The position numbers and the translations under genes are program-made. 64,000 bases of DNA from Budorcas taxicolor (Eukaryota; Chordata; Mammalia; Artiodactyla; Bovidae). Under the pieces are notes generated by a model. It did not search any database, was not told where the DNA came from, and was given only the letters and a program-made list of their open reading frames with translations. Positions 46,791 through 58,620 of this stretch are shown piece by piece; the stretch's first letter is position 1, and every line of letters starts with the position of its first letter. The stretch is taken from contig NC_068910.1 in the NCBI RefSeq assembly GCF_023091745.1, forward strand, positions 183,513,170 through 183,577,169, given 5' to 3'.

Positions 46791-47099
46791 CCAGCCATTT
46801 ACACCAAGATCCGGGTTACTCCACTTTTTTCTTTTAAAACTTGGGAAACTTTTAAGGATGAATTAGGGAACTTCTTTTTCTTCCCTGGATGTAGCTCAAA
46901 CTTTGATAATACCATTGTTGATTAAAGATCGCTGCCGTAGATTGTAATTTCAGACTTGTTACAAAGTGAAAGGGTGGACATTCATTTCCTTCTATTGGGG
47001 TACGTTGTTGGAGTTACATTTTAAAAAATGTAAAAATTTAAAAAAATGATTAAATATATAAGGAATAATTAATATAAATTCTTTATCGCTCCTTCCGAA
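46791..47099. other. Unassigned upstream flank
   Basis: About 300 bp of AT-rich sequence between the CpG island and an old L1; nothing recognised. Confidence 0.4.
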
Positions 47100-47222
47100 G
47101 AAGATGATCACTTTGCAACTCACGCTATAGGTCAGTATCACCCTTATACCAAAACAAAATGAGGCATGAGGAGAAAATCTCCCTGATGAATGTAGATAAA
47201 AATCCTCAGCAAAATATTAGCA

Positions 47223-47449
47223 AATAGATCTAGTTCAGTTCAGTTCAGTCGCTCAGTCGTGTCCGACTCTTTGTGACCCCATGAATCGCAGCACGCCAGG
47301 CCTCCCTGTCTATCACCAACACCCAGAGTTCACTCAGACCCGCTTCCATCGAGTCAGTGATGCCATCCAGCCATCTCATCCTCTGTCGTCCCCTTCTCCT
47401 CCTGCCCCCAATCCCTCCCAGCATCGAAGTCTTTTCCAATAGATCTAGT
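47223..47449 (-). mobile_element. BovB insertion in L1, antisense, with target-site duplications
   Basis: Body 47235-47437, the last 200 bp of BovB reversed, starting with a (ttcag)n run. Perfect 12-bp target-site duplications 'aatagatctagt' lie at 47223-47234 and 47438-47449. It is inserted in an old L1 ORF2. Confidence 0.95.
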
Positions 47450-47496
47450 AACATATTAAAAGGATTATACACCATGTCCAAGTGAGATTTATCCGA

Positions 47497-47787
47497 GGAA
47501 TGCAAGGTTGCTGGTAAGTCGCTTCAGTCGTGTCCGACTCTGTGCGACCCCATAGACGGCAGCCCACCAGGCTCCCCCGTCCCTGGGATTCTCCAGGCAA
47601 GAACACTGGAGTGGGTTGCCATTTCCTTCTCCAATGCATGAAAGTGAAAAGTGAAAGTGAAGTCGCTCAGTCGTGTCTGACCCTCAGCGACCCCATGGAC
47701 TGCAGCCTTCCAGGCTACTCCGTCCAGAGGTTTTCCAGGCAAGAGTACTGGAGTGGGGTGCCATTGCCTTCTCTGGAATGCAACGTT
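47497..47787 (-). mobile_element. Bov-A2 SINE in L1, antisense, with target-site duplications
   Basis: Body 47510-47774, two reversed A units joined by the 'gaaagtgaaaagtgaaagtg' linker. Target-site duplications 'ggaatgcaaSgtt' lie at 47497-47509 and 47775-47787, with one mismatch. It is inserted in the same L1 as the BovB 60 bp to the left. Confidence 0.95.
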
Positions 47788-48655
47788 AGTTTATCAAAAA
47801 TCAATTGTTATAATATACCATATCAATAGAATAAAGAATAAAAGCCACAAGATAATCCTAATAAATTAAAAAGGATTTGACAAAATCTAACACTTTTTAT
47901 GATAAAATCATTCAGCAAACTAGAATAGAAAATAATTTCTTCAGACTATGAAATCTATCTGTGAAAACTCACTAACATCATACTTAATGTTGAAAATAAT
48001 GTTTTTGCATCTAAGATCAGGAAAACGGCAAAGTTCTTTGCTTTCCACATATCTATCAAACATTCTTCGAGAGGTTCCAGCTAGGGCAATTAGGCAAGAA
48101 AAAGAAATGAAAGGCATCCAGATTAGAAAGGAAATGAAACAATTTTTATGTGCAGATAGCATGGTCTTGTATTTAGAAAATCTTAAGGAATCAATTAAAA
48201 AGCTGTTAGTGCTAATAAACAAGTTCAGAAAGGCTTCATGATGCAAGAGCAGTATACAAAATCAGTTGCATTTCTGTTTGTCAGCAATGAGCAATCAAAG
48301 AATACAATTAAGAAAAAACTGCATTTACCATAGATCAAAAATATTAAACTTTAGGAATAAATTTAATAAAAGGATGCAAACATTATATGCTAAAAACAGA
48401 AAATATTGTTGAAAGAAATTAAATTAGACCTAAATAAATGGAATGACATTCCATGTTCATGGGTTGGAAGACTTAATATTGTTAAAATAGAAATAATCTC
48501 CAAGTAATATACAGAGTAAACATAACTATATAAAAATCTGAACAAGTTGTCTTTGAAGAGATTAACAGGGTGATCCTAAAATTTAGGAAAGCACAAGGGA
48601 CTCAGAATAATCAAAATAATCTTGAGAATGAACCAAGTTGGAGGACTATAACTTG

Positions 48656-49081
48656 TCTCATAATATAACAGACATTTGGAATCATTTACCCTAAGACATT
48701 TTGTAGAAAAGCCAAAAGTAGGTGACAAATTCCAGAGTCTGTGAGTGATACTGGGAAATGTTCCTGTGATTATTGTTTTAAGAATCAGGGGAGCTTTATG
48801 TTTTCAAATGTATTTAGTGCTATAAATCATTAACCATAGTCACACCTGTACTAAATTCCACCTTGATTTTAGAAATGATCATAGTTTTGAGGACTGGAAG
48901 TTTGTTACAGTCAGTTGTTTTGGGTGAAACTTCTCAAAAGGGTGGGGTTGACTCACTGGAATGTTATATCATCAGACACAAGCAGATGAAAAGGAGAAGA
49001 TTCCAAGAAATTAATGGCATCATTATTACTGTGCTGAATCAGCTGAGAAATAGGATGGTTTAAACACCCGACACTTATGCT
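48656..49081. other. Unassigned sequence
   Basis: About 430 bp with nothing recognised. Confidence 0.4.
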
Positions 49082-49259
49082 GAACCCAGCTTTGCTGCTT
49101 GTTAGCCTTGTGCACAGATTTATGCTCTGATATGGATTTTTAAAATATATAGAGTAATAATATTCTCGAAATTCTTGTTAGGATTAAGAGAGTGTATATA
49201 TAAAAGCTTCAGATACTGTGCCTGGTACATAGTAAAGTGCTTAATAAATTGGCAGTCAT
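49082..49259 (+). repeat. MIR SINE
   Basis: MIR pattern with 'gaacccagctttgctgcttg' and the well-kept tail 'actgtgcctggtacatagta' followed by 'gtgcttaataaattgg'. Confidence 0.78.
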
Positions 49260-49861
49260 TTTCAGTGAGTAACCGGCTGTTTTCCATGCCCTTCAGGGTT
49301 GTATTGACGCATTTTTGACACTCTAAAAAAGAGAGAGAAACCTCTTGATATCCTTCTGATGATTAAATTTGTTTCTGGTATTTAAAATTTGAAATTTTGC
49401 ATAAATGAAATCTCATACAGTGGACGAAGGAGTAGGCTTTTCCCCCCCTCTTTCTTCTCTTTGTATGCCATGTGAGGCAGAATCAGTGAACCATCAGCAT
49501 GAGGCTGGAAGTGGGAACACAAAAGGAAAGGGCAGTGGGCTGTTGAAATGCTAGATGAGCAAAAGCAGAATGCAGAGCCTCACTGCTGCTGAGGCCAGAG
49601 CTAGGTTCATGTCAGATGATAGATCTTTCAAGAAAGACTCAGTTTGGAGTAAAAATGCAACAGGACATGGAAAGAAGTGCCGTGCCCAATAAACATGAAA
49701 AAGTGTTTACTCTTCAAAGTAATAAAAATGAAATTTAAAGCAAAATGGTGCAGTTTTTCACCTATAAAAGCATCAGAGATTAAAGAAAAAAGATGACACC
49801 AGAATTCAATTTTTACAAGGTAGTAGGTAAGTTGGTACTCTTGGAAGGATAATGTATATTA
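49260..49861. other. Unassigned sequence
   Basis: About 600 bp with nothing recognised except a short C-run near 49443. Confidence 0.4.
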
Positions 49862-49878
49862 CATATATATATATATAA

Positions 49879-49925
49879 AACAATCCTACAGCATTTATAT
49901 ATATACACAATGCTGTAGGATTGTT
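49879..49925. repeat. Perfect 16-bp inverted repeat (hairpin)
   Basis: The arm 49879-49894 ('aacaatcctacagcat') is the exact reverse complement of 49910-49925, with a 15-nt AT/CA loop between them. A TA tract lies just left and a Bov-tA SINE starts 5 bp to the right. Confidence 0.9.
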
Positions 49926-49930
49926 GTATA

Positions 49931-50170
49931 GGCTTCCCTAGTGGCTCAGACGGTAAAGAATCTGCCTGCAATGCAGGAGACCTGGGTTCGATCCCTGGGT
50001 TTGATTCCTGGGTTGGGAAGAACCTCTGGAGAAGGAAATGGCAACCCACTCCAGTATTGTTGCCTGGAGAATCCCATGGACAGAGGAGCCTGGTGGGCTA
50101 CAGCCCATGGATTTGCAAAGAGTTGAGCAAAGAATTGGGCATGACTGAAGTGACTTTGCATGCTTGCATG
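49931..50170 (+). mobile_element. Bov-tA SINE with duplicated B box
   Basis: Sense SINE from 'ggcttccctagtggctcaga' to a 'gactttgcatgcttgcatgc' tail. The pol III B-box region is tandemly duplicated: 'gggttcgatccct' at 49984-49996 and 'gggtttgattcct' at 49997-50009. No target-site duplication was clear. Confidence 0.92.
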
Positions 50171-50187
50171 CATCCAAATTAAGTAAA

Positions 50188-50240
50188 ATACACACCCACA
50201 CATATACACACACACACATATATATATATATACACACACA
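50188..50240. repeat. (CA)n/(TA)n compound microsatellite
   Basis: Alternating CA and TA tracts, about 50 bp, following the SINE tail. Confidence 0.92.
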
Positions 50241-50684
50241 TGCATATTCATGGGAAAAAATCAATGTATAGTCACTAAAATATGTACAGTGGTTTATTCT
50301 GAATGAAGAATACAGTAATTATGGATGCTTTAAAATTGTATTTTCCTTTTATGTTTGTCTATATTGCTAAAATTTTACATTGCAATTAAATTACCATAAA
50401 AAGTTAGTAGAATAAACAAGAAGGCAGGGAACTTAGCACAGGGACAGTTTGGAGATCAAGGAACATTGAGGGGCACCTCTCTTGGGGACAGTTTTTGCTG
50501 ACACTAAACTTGAATGCCCCATGGCTTCAACTCTGTGAGTATGCCTATACCTGTACTGTTTATGAATATATAAATTAGCATGACTTTATGGGATGATATG
50601 TTAACTTGGAATTCAGAGACCTGGAGCCCACTCTCCATTATCTCTAGAGACATCAGTGGAGCTAGGCCAAGCCAGCTGACATCT
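50241..50684. other. Unassigned sequence
   Basis: Nothing recognised. Confidence 0.4.
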
Positions 50685-50873
50685 ACAGCTCTACCTTTAT
50701 ATCACATTTACTAGCTATGTGAACTTGGGCAAGTTATTTAAGTTCCTGTCTTTTAACTTACTTACCAACAAAATGTATTAATAGCACCTAATTCATTTAG
50801 ATGAGGATTAAATTAATTAATGTGAAACAAATAGAACAGTGCATGCTCTGTTGTTAGTACTCAATACATACTA
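50685..50873 (+). repeat. MIR SINE
   Basis: MIR pattern: 'tttactagctatgtgaactt', 'gggcaagttatttaagttcc', 'gaggattaaattaattaatg', 'agaacagtgcatgctctg'. Confidence 0.78.
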
Positions 50874-53800
50874 GCTTAAAAAAAGTTAGCTCTAATAATT
50901 CTACATATGTATGTTGTCCAAATATTCAAATACAGTCACTAGTCTAAGAAATCCTTTTAATAAGACAGGGATTTATCTTACTCAATATACTTTACCAAAT
51001 TGATATCCCTGCCTTAGTTTTACAGGAAGATAAAAAGATGAATATGACAACCAAACAGCATTGTTAGCATTCTTGACTGGGGAATGTCAGTAGCCTCATT
51101 AAATATAACTGAATTTTACAATACCATGTATTTTAATGAGGATCTGTATCTCAGGAGGCTTATTTCAGTTGTCCATATAGTATACTGAAGAAGCTAATAT
51201 GTAGAGTGAATAAACAACTGCTTTACCCCTCTTATTTTCTAAGTTTTATAAATCTGACTGCTTTAAAAAAACAGTTCTAAACTTCATAGGTCATGTCTAT
51301 GGATTCCATAGATCATAAACAGGTTTTCTGTTTTCTTACCACCCCATTTGTAAAGATGGAGAATGAATATTTTCAAGGTTCTGTAATTCACCAGAGCTTA
51401 AGGATATTATTCAATGAATATTATCCAATAATACTGGAAAATGTGATAACATTTGTAGAGGCTTGGAAGACTCTAAAAGAATAAAATATGTTTAATAAAG
51501 TTAATTTTGCTCTAACTATGAGTTAAATTTTTAGAATTATTTAAGTGCTTATGAGGAAAGAGGAGAAAGGTAGTAGGCACAAAGCTATTCTTAATGTTAG
51601 AATTGAAGTCAGAAGTAGTAAATGAAGATGGATCAATTTTGTATAGAATTAATTTCTAAAAAAGCAAGGTTGTTATATTCACCAATTAAGTGTTGCTATA
51701 TAATAGGAAAGAATGAAACATTTTATTTGCTACACAAATATAATTCCCAAGTGGATAGGTGTAATATATGACTGTTTCTTGTATATGAACATCATTGTTA
51801 ATAAACATTGAATAAATCCATCATACTTTGTATAGAGGGACTGACATACTAAGAACTGAATCAATTTCCTAGAATTTAACTGTAAGAGAAGGAAGTTTTA
51901 TATGGCAAATGCTAAAAAATGGAGATGTTTAGAAGTGAAGTATCTGGAGAAAGCAAGGTTGGTATTTAGGATGGGAAAGAGGATATATTAATATTTTGAC
52001 CCATATAAAAGCTCAGCAGACTTTCAGATATAAAAATTCTAGAAAAATGTATGACATTTGCAAAACTGTGTTTGAATTTAACATTCTGAGGAAAGATACA
52101 GAGAGGAAGCTGTCCCAATTTAATTTTAATTCCCATTGTCTTCAAAATCCAAATATTTTCCACTATATTTCTTATTTTGTTCAATTCTGGTGAGTGGCTC
52201 CTTCTTTCCTGTCAAATAGTGTGTTCACACAATCATGTTGTCAGTTCTGTGCTTACTACAGAGGTCACGATAACACACTGTCCTCTGTGGCTGACGCTTC
52301 TCTGGCACACGGCTACCTTGAGAACACCCTGCTGGCTCACAGCACACTTCTGCCCTGCTGTTGAGCTGCATGATTCCTGGTCCAAGCAGGAGGTTCCTCC
52401 CTAATCAGTGAAAAGCCCATGTTTGACAGAGGGTGATACTTATAGGTGATCTGAGCTCCATTGATCAGAGAGACCTCCTAATGAATATAGCTTTTCCTGG
52501 CCCAGTTAGAATTTTCAGCTTGACCCTGCAGTCCAAATATTTCTAAACACATAGGCAAATTATATTCAAAAAGTAAAACTTGATACACTCACATGTAACC
52601 CCTGGATTGCTAGCTGCTGTCATCTTGTCAGGATTCCATCTCCACTAGTTTTCATGCTGGAGTCACTCACAAAGAAGTCCATATTTAGCTGACTTGAAAA
52701 CCACTTATTAGCAGGGCTTGAGCGAATTGTTTTTTGGGAGATGAAGTATGAATATTGATTGAAGTAATGCCATTGGCTTTCATATGCATTACTTGGAGTT
52801 TGGTGGTGGAGGCTTGGTTGGGTTGAAGATATCTTCTGATAGCAAGTTTTTAAAATAAGTACTGTCTTTTCTAGTATAGCAGTCAAATGTTAATTTATAC
52901 TTATCCTTATAGGTTTATTTTAATTGAAAACAACTTTTCCACCTGACGGTATAAATGGTATATAAAATTGGTATAATTTTATATAGACAAATTCAGGGTT
53001 TTTTTGGCTGACTCTGCTTATACTAACACTTTTTGTTTGCTTTGTATTTCATGATCTTTCTGCATGAACTCATGCTGGTAGTTGCTCATTAAATTATTCT
53101 TGCCTAAGTACTTCCTGATCAATTCTATTATTATTTGTTCTTTTCTTTCCTTGTATTGATGTGAACTGCTTGGTAATTTCCTGGATCTCCCCTTTGGCAC
53201 ATCTTAAAGATGAGAGTAGTTTTAATTATTTTCTTGAATCTTTCTGCAGCTCATCCATCCTTCTCTATTTTCTGCATTGTTTATGACTTAAAGGTCTAGA
53301 GAATATAGATGTATTATTCATATAAAGCAAATATCTTATTGTAAGAATAATATTCTCAAATATTTCTTAGCAAAGATATTTGTATTTTACTAAAATATGA
53401 TTTGAAGATTCTAAAATAAGGAAAAATTTAGAGATTAAAATAAGCATTAACAGCTAAATATGTCTTTATTGGCAGGTCATTTAGCTTTTCCTGAATGAAC
53501 AAAATATAAAATTAAAATTTTAAAAGTTTATAACTTAAATATGCAAATAACATTATTTTGTTCATATTATTTATACATGAGCAATATATATTGTCTCTAA
53601 ATATATTTTACTGTGTATTTTTTTCTGATATTGCTTGTTACAGTTAACTGTAAAACCAGTTAAACCAGTTTTTAGCCTTTAGTCACAGAAGAGACAAAAC
53701 TAATTAATCAAAGCACCAATAATAACTGCTGAATTAGGCATGGGGACATCAGAAAGACATAGCCCCTGAATATAAGATATACACAATTCAGCGAAGTAAG

Positions 53801-54084
53801 AAGCAGAGGTGTATAATACTGTGTTTAAATGAGAGAGATAAGCTCAGAGAATACAAAGAAGGCCAGCATTAATTCTGATATGTACAAGTTGGAAAGTTTC
53901 CACACCAGAGGAGGTATTTTAGCCATTCCATGAAAGTTAGGGTATTCTAAAGAGAGATCACAACATGTGCAGATGGCACTATGACAGTGTGCCTTTTCTA
54001 AAATGGGTAGGGGGAGATGCAATGGTACTTAGTATAGTCTTGATGTCTTCTGCTGGATTGGAATGCCTCAGCAAGCTGAGACCA
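50874..54084. other. Unassigned AT-rich sequence
   Basis: About 3.2 kb with no recognised transposable element. Several chance frames (62-88 codons) occur between 51293 and 53200. No exon-like structure seen. Confidence 0.4.
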
Positions 54085-54172
54085 TCCTGGTCTTATTCAC
54101 TGCTATGCCCATAGTCTGGCACATTTGGCACACAGTATATGCTCAATAAATATTTGTTGATGGAATGAATGG
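54085..54172 (+). repeat. L2 LINE 3' tail
   Basis: Well-kept L2 ending: 'tcttattcactgctatgccc', 'tatgctcaataaatatttgt', 'tgatggaatgaatgg'. Confidence 0.78.
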
Positions 54173-54964
54173 AGGATTGTGAAAGTCCAGGTGCAAGTGT
54201 TTGGATTCATCCTGTGGTAGTAAGAGTTGAAGGGGTCATTGAGTAGGCAGTCCCTATAATTCCATTAGTTGTGTAAGAAGATGAAAAGTGACTCTGGTGG
54301 AAATGTAGAAGATAAATCCAAATGGGGCCAGCCTACAAGCTCACTGATTTTGAAATTCCAGAGAAGAAATGAAGAGGACTTAGCATGATGACTTTGTGGA
54401 TGGTGGGACAAGCTTCTGAGATGCAGGGGAAAGGATTCATTGACTCGTTGAAAATGAAGGGTGAGAGAGAGGTAGAAAGGAAAGGATGAGATTTCTGGGT
54501 CGGGAGAATGAGTGGAAAGCTGTGCTATTAACTGAGATCAGGAATATGAAAAGGCAACATATTTTCAGAGGAAAGATGAGTTCAATTTTGGGTGTACCCA
54601 GCTTGCTTTCTTGAAGGGCATCCAGGTAAAGCAAGACCTAGCCTGGGATTTGTAGTTTTGGAAGTCATGAGTATGGAGAAGATGCCCAAGGGCATGGGAG
54701 GAATGAGTTTATGAGAAAGGATGTGAAGAGAAAAGAGACACAGAATAAAGGATGCATCTTGAGGAACACACATCTAAGGGATAGATAGAGGGGGAAGAGT
54801 TAGCAGACAAGGGTGTTCACATTGATTGAAACACAAATTGTGGGATAGATGCTGTATTAGGTACCCTAAGTATGTTTTGTGTGATCTTCACAACAGCTCT
54901 GGGGGGCCCTTATTGGAGAAGGAGCTTTACCAGGAAAGGCATCTTGACATATTGTCTGGAGGGA
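54173..54964. repeat. Possible unclassified ancient repeat
   Basis: The purine-rich texture with phrases such as 'gaggaaagatgagttcaatt', 'gaagtcatgagtatgg' and 'gcatcttgaggaacaca' recalls a widespread old mammalian repeat that I cannot name. It could be unique sequence. Confidence 0.3.
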
Positions 54965-55790
54965 GTTTAAGTAGGTATATGCAAACTTTTCCTCTAAAGG
55001 GCCAGATGGTAAATATTTTAGGCTTTTTGAACTATACTGCCTATGCAATAACTACCCAACTCTGCCTATGAGGCTGAAAGAAGCCACTGTTGTTGTTCCC
55101 TTGGTAAGTAGTGTCTGACTTTTTGTGACTTCATGGACTGCAGTATGCCAGGCTTCCCTGTCCTTCACTATCTCCTGAAATTTGCTCAGATTCACATCCA
55201 TGGAGTTGGTAATGCCATCCAACCATCTCATCCTCTGTTGCCCCCTTCTCCTCAGGCCCTCAGTCTTTCCCAGCATCAAAGTCTTTTCCCAGTGACTCGG
55301 CTCTTTGCGTCAGGTGGCCAAAATATTGGAGCTTCAGCTTCCGCATCAGTCCTTTTAATGAATATTCAAGGTTGATTTCCTTTAGGATTGACTAGTTTGA
55401 TCTCCTTGCTGTTCAAGGAACTCTTAAGAATCTTCTTCAGCACCACAATTTGAAACCATCAATTCTTCAGTATTTAGACTTCTTTATGGTCCAGCTCTCA
55501 CATCTATACATGACTACTGGAGAAACTATAGCTTTGACTGTCTGTACCTTTGTTGGCAAAGTGCTATCTCTGCTTTTTAATATGCTGTCTAGGTTTGTCA
55601 TAGCTTTCCTTCCAAGGAGCAAACATCTTTTAATTTCATGGCTACATTAAAAAAAAAGCTATAGAGAAGCAAATAGAGATGACTATGTGCTAATAAAACT
55701 TTATGGACACCACCATTCAAATTTCATGTAATTTTTCTGTGTCAAAAATATTCTTTTTTGACTTTTTAAACTGTTTAAAAATGTGAAAAC
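54965..55790 (+). mobile_element. hAT-type element, split by a BovB
   Basis: The left part 'gcaaacttttcctctaaagg', 'gccagatggtaaatatttta', 'ataactacccaactctgcc' and the right part 'gtgctaataaaactttatgg' fit one mammalian hAT non-autonomous family. BovB at about 55086-55648 separates them. The exact family name is uncertain. Confidence 0.72.
55086..55648 (-). mobile_element. BovB (RTE) LINE 3' end, antisense
   Basis: About 560 bp of reversed BovB, from 'gttcccttggtaagtagtgt' to 'ttttaatttcatggctaca'. More diverged than the other copies. At 55305-55307 it reads CAA on the minus strand where others have CGA or TGA. It is inserted in a hAT element; the duplication is not clear. Confidence 0.92.
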
Positions 55791-56394
55791 TAATTCTAAG
55801 TTCATGGGCTTTATTAAAAACAAGAGCAGGCTGTGGTTTTCCATCCCTTGTTTTAAGGAAAAAGAGAGTGTTAAGTGTCAGATGTAGACATATGAGCCCT
55901 AAAAATATCACTGAGTGTTGCAAACAGGAGGTAGTTAATGACCCAGTAGGGATGGTGTTAATAGGGTGAAGGGGAAAAATCCTACTGTAATAGGATGGGG
56001 AATAATCAGAAGGTCAGTAGAGTAAGTATAGGAATTTTTAAAAAACAAATTTGGCAAGGATGAAAAGATAGAATTAAGGTGATTCTTTAAGGGAAAAGCA
56101 ATGCCTAGAGAAGTTTTTTGTTCTGTTTCCTTATTTTAGTATTTAGGCAATTTGATCATTTTTTGAGTATAAAGGAGTCAGATTAAAAAGAAAAGGAGAT
56201 TATTGATTTAGTAGAGACAAAATTATTGGCAAAACAACATCATGTGGAAGATAGGAAGACATAAAGTTCTGTGCATGGGGGAAGATTACCTTTGGTTGAG
56301 ATTTGGACTAAGTCATCATACCTTTCTCTGTGATCTCTGTTCTGAATGGTGTTTTTAAAACAGCTTTTATGATGGCTAAGAGAAATTCTATTTG
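55791..56394. other. Unassigned sequence
   Basis: About 600 bp with nothing recognised. Confidence 0.4.
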
Positions 56395-56560
56395 ATCCTT
56401 AAAATAATCCTCCATGACAGATAAATCTGGTGTTACCCTTCACATTTTACAAGTGAAGAACCAAAGGATCAAGAGTTAAATGTATTCAGAGACATCTAGC
56501 TAACAGATGGCAGATTAGAACCTAGTCAGGCTAATTCCTGTTCCAGTTCTCTTTGCATTG
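56395..56560 (-). repeat. MIR SINE, antisense
   Basis: Reversed MIR pattern: 'cacattttacaagtgaagaa', then 'gacatctagctaacagatgg', then 'cagattagaacctagtcag'. Confidence 0.7.
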
Positions 56561-56606
56561 TATTTTGTTTCCTTTCCTACTTCTAAATAAATTTGCAACA
56601 CTTAAG

Positions 56607-56851
56607 AGAGTTTAGTGGGCTTTCCAGATGGTGCTGGTGGTAAAGAACCCGCCTGCCAATGAAGGAGACCAAGAGATGCAGGTTTAATCCTTGGATCAAG
56701 AAGATCCCCTGGAGGAGAGCATGGCAACTCACTCCAGTATTCTTGTCTGGAGAATCCCATGGACAGAGGAGCCATGGGCTACAGTCCGTGGGGTCGCCAA
56801 GACTAGGACACTACTGAAGTGACTTAGCATGCATGAAATAGAGTTTAGTGG
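56607..56851 (+). mobile_element. Bov-tA SINE with target-site duplications
   Basis: Body 56619-56839, sense, head 'gctttccagatggtgctgg'. Perfect 12-bp target-site duplications 'agagtttagtgg' lie at 56607-56618 and 56840-56851. The tail ends 'gtgacttagcatgcatgaaat'-like, the form seen in the 30-bp micro-insertion at 59462. Confidence 0.94.
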
Positions 56852-58564
56852 TGATATTTTAAGTAAGATTTGAATGAAACATTCATTTATTTACTGGTAT
56901 TTAGAGAGCTTTTGACTAGGGGCTTCTGTTAAAATGGAGTCATATCCCTGTAGTTTTCTATTCTGGAACTCTGAAATAAATGAATATAGATTTCTTTTAT
57001 AATTAGAGTTTAATTTTTGGATTCTAATTGTTTAGATCTTTTAGGGACTGTGAGTTATAACTCTGAGCTATATAACTGTGTTTAGGTAATTCCTATATAT
57101 ATACACAGGGGTCTGATCTATTGATATCCAGAGTACAGTTGACTCAGCATGGCCATCCCTCAGTTCTTTCTAGCCATGAGACAGAGAGCAGGCAAATGGA
57201 TAATTACTGAGTGTTAAAAAAATTTGCCAAAAGCATAGGGATGTTTGTAAACATTTGAAAAATAATGGAGAGAGTTTGTTTAACATATCCTGAAATAATT
57301 TTAATATTCACTATATCAAAAGTGCAATTTTCTTTTTACTTTCAGAATAATTGAGGAATGTTGTTGAGACATTATGAGATAATGTTGTGAGACATTATCT
57401 AAAAATAGTGAGGGAGAAGAAGCAGTCATGTTTAAAAACTAAGTTCTATCTGCAGTTTGAATTTCGCTAGGGCCTACATAGGTCCAAAGCAGTTTGGAGA
57501 CTAGGCTGTCTCACTTGACAAAAAGTAACTGTTTTTCCTTTGGCTAGTCCCTTCCTCCACTCCTCACCAATGGGACAACCTTACTTCAGTTCTGTCAGTC
57601 CTTAATGTATGCTAACCAGAAAGAGCAAGAAGGCTACAGGGAAAGTTATTTAAAAGGAAAGATGAACAAGCATAACAACAGTTCATGCATTTGGAAATAT
57701 TTTAGGTCATGAGGATATGTTGGGAAAAGGAGTTTGACAGAGAAGAGTGTCTTTGTGTAGCTTCAATACACATTTTCATTTCAAAATAGAAAAAAAAGGT
57801 TAAAGAAAAATGGCAGGAAAGGCTAATACTCAAACCTACTAAGTAATTATTTAAATATTTTATATGTGATATCTCTGACATGCTTGTATATGAAAGAAAA
57901 ATAATGCCAAGATATAATAGAACTTTTCTAAATTTCAAGAAGTAGAAATCAAATATATTATATTAAGACTGGATTATCCTTTGACTAAATTATTTACTGG
58001 CTCTAATTAGGATTCTGTGTTAAGTTACATTTACTTTCATCAGGCCCCTTCCCTCCTGTCCTAGACTTGCTCTCTTTTCACTTCTCTGGCTGCATCCCTG
58101 TGAATATCACTTTCTCATCACTAACCTTGACCCTTACCTTGATAAATCCCTGAGCCAAAAGTCACCCAGAATCCAACTTTATATATATTTTTGCACACTA
58201 ACATCATTTTAATTATTATTTAATGGTGTTTCCATACCCTAATTCTTTTCTTCTGAGATCAAATCATGCAGTTATATTTTCTATGCTCTATTGGTTTCCA
58301 AAAGCAGATGCTTGGTACATGTGTTCTAGGACAAATTGTCTTCATCAATAGAGAAACACCTAAGATATATTTTCCAAAGAGGTTTCATAGACAAAATGTT
58401 TTGGCTTTTCCTTCTAACTTATTATATTTGGTGAGTGTTATAATTAAAGATTAGGAACCAAAGAAAATTATTTCAGAGCTCAGAGTTCCTGGAAAGGAAC
58501 GATTTGATTACCAAGAAGCTACTCATTGTAAAATTCAAAATTTTCAGGTTAAGGAAACTCAGGT
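56852..58564. other. Unassigned sequence
   Basis: About 1.7 kb with no recognised repeat. Confidence 0.4.
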
Positions 58565-58620
58565 AATAATTTTAAAAACATTTTTATTGTGAAATATCAT
58601 GCACATATAGAAAAATACAC

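Larger units (their letters stand above)
47100..48655 (+). mobile_element. Old L1 ORF2 fragment, sense, split by two insertions
   Basis: Covers the central reverse-transcriptase part of L1 ORF2: 'aatcctcagcaaaatattag', 'attatacaccatgtccaagt', 'gggcaattaggcaagaaaaa', 'ggttggaagacttaatattg'. The catalytic Phe-Ala-Asp-Asp position reads Cys-Ala-Asp-Ser (codons at 48149-48160), so it lacks one catalytic aspartate. Many indels are present. BovB (47235-47437) and Bov-A2 (47510-47774) insertions interrupt it. Confidence 0.88.
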
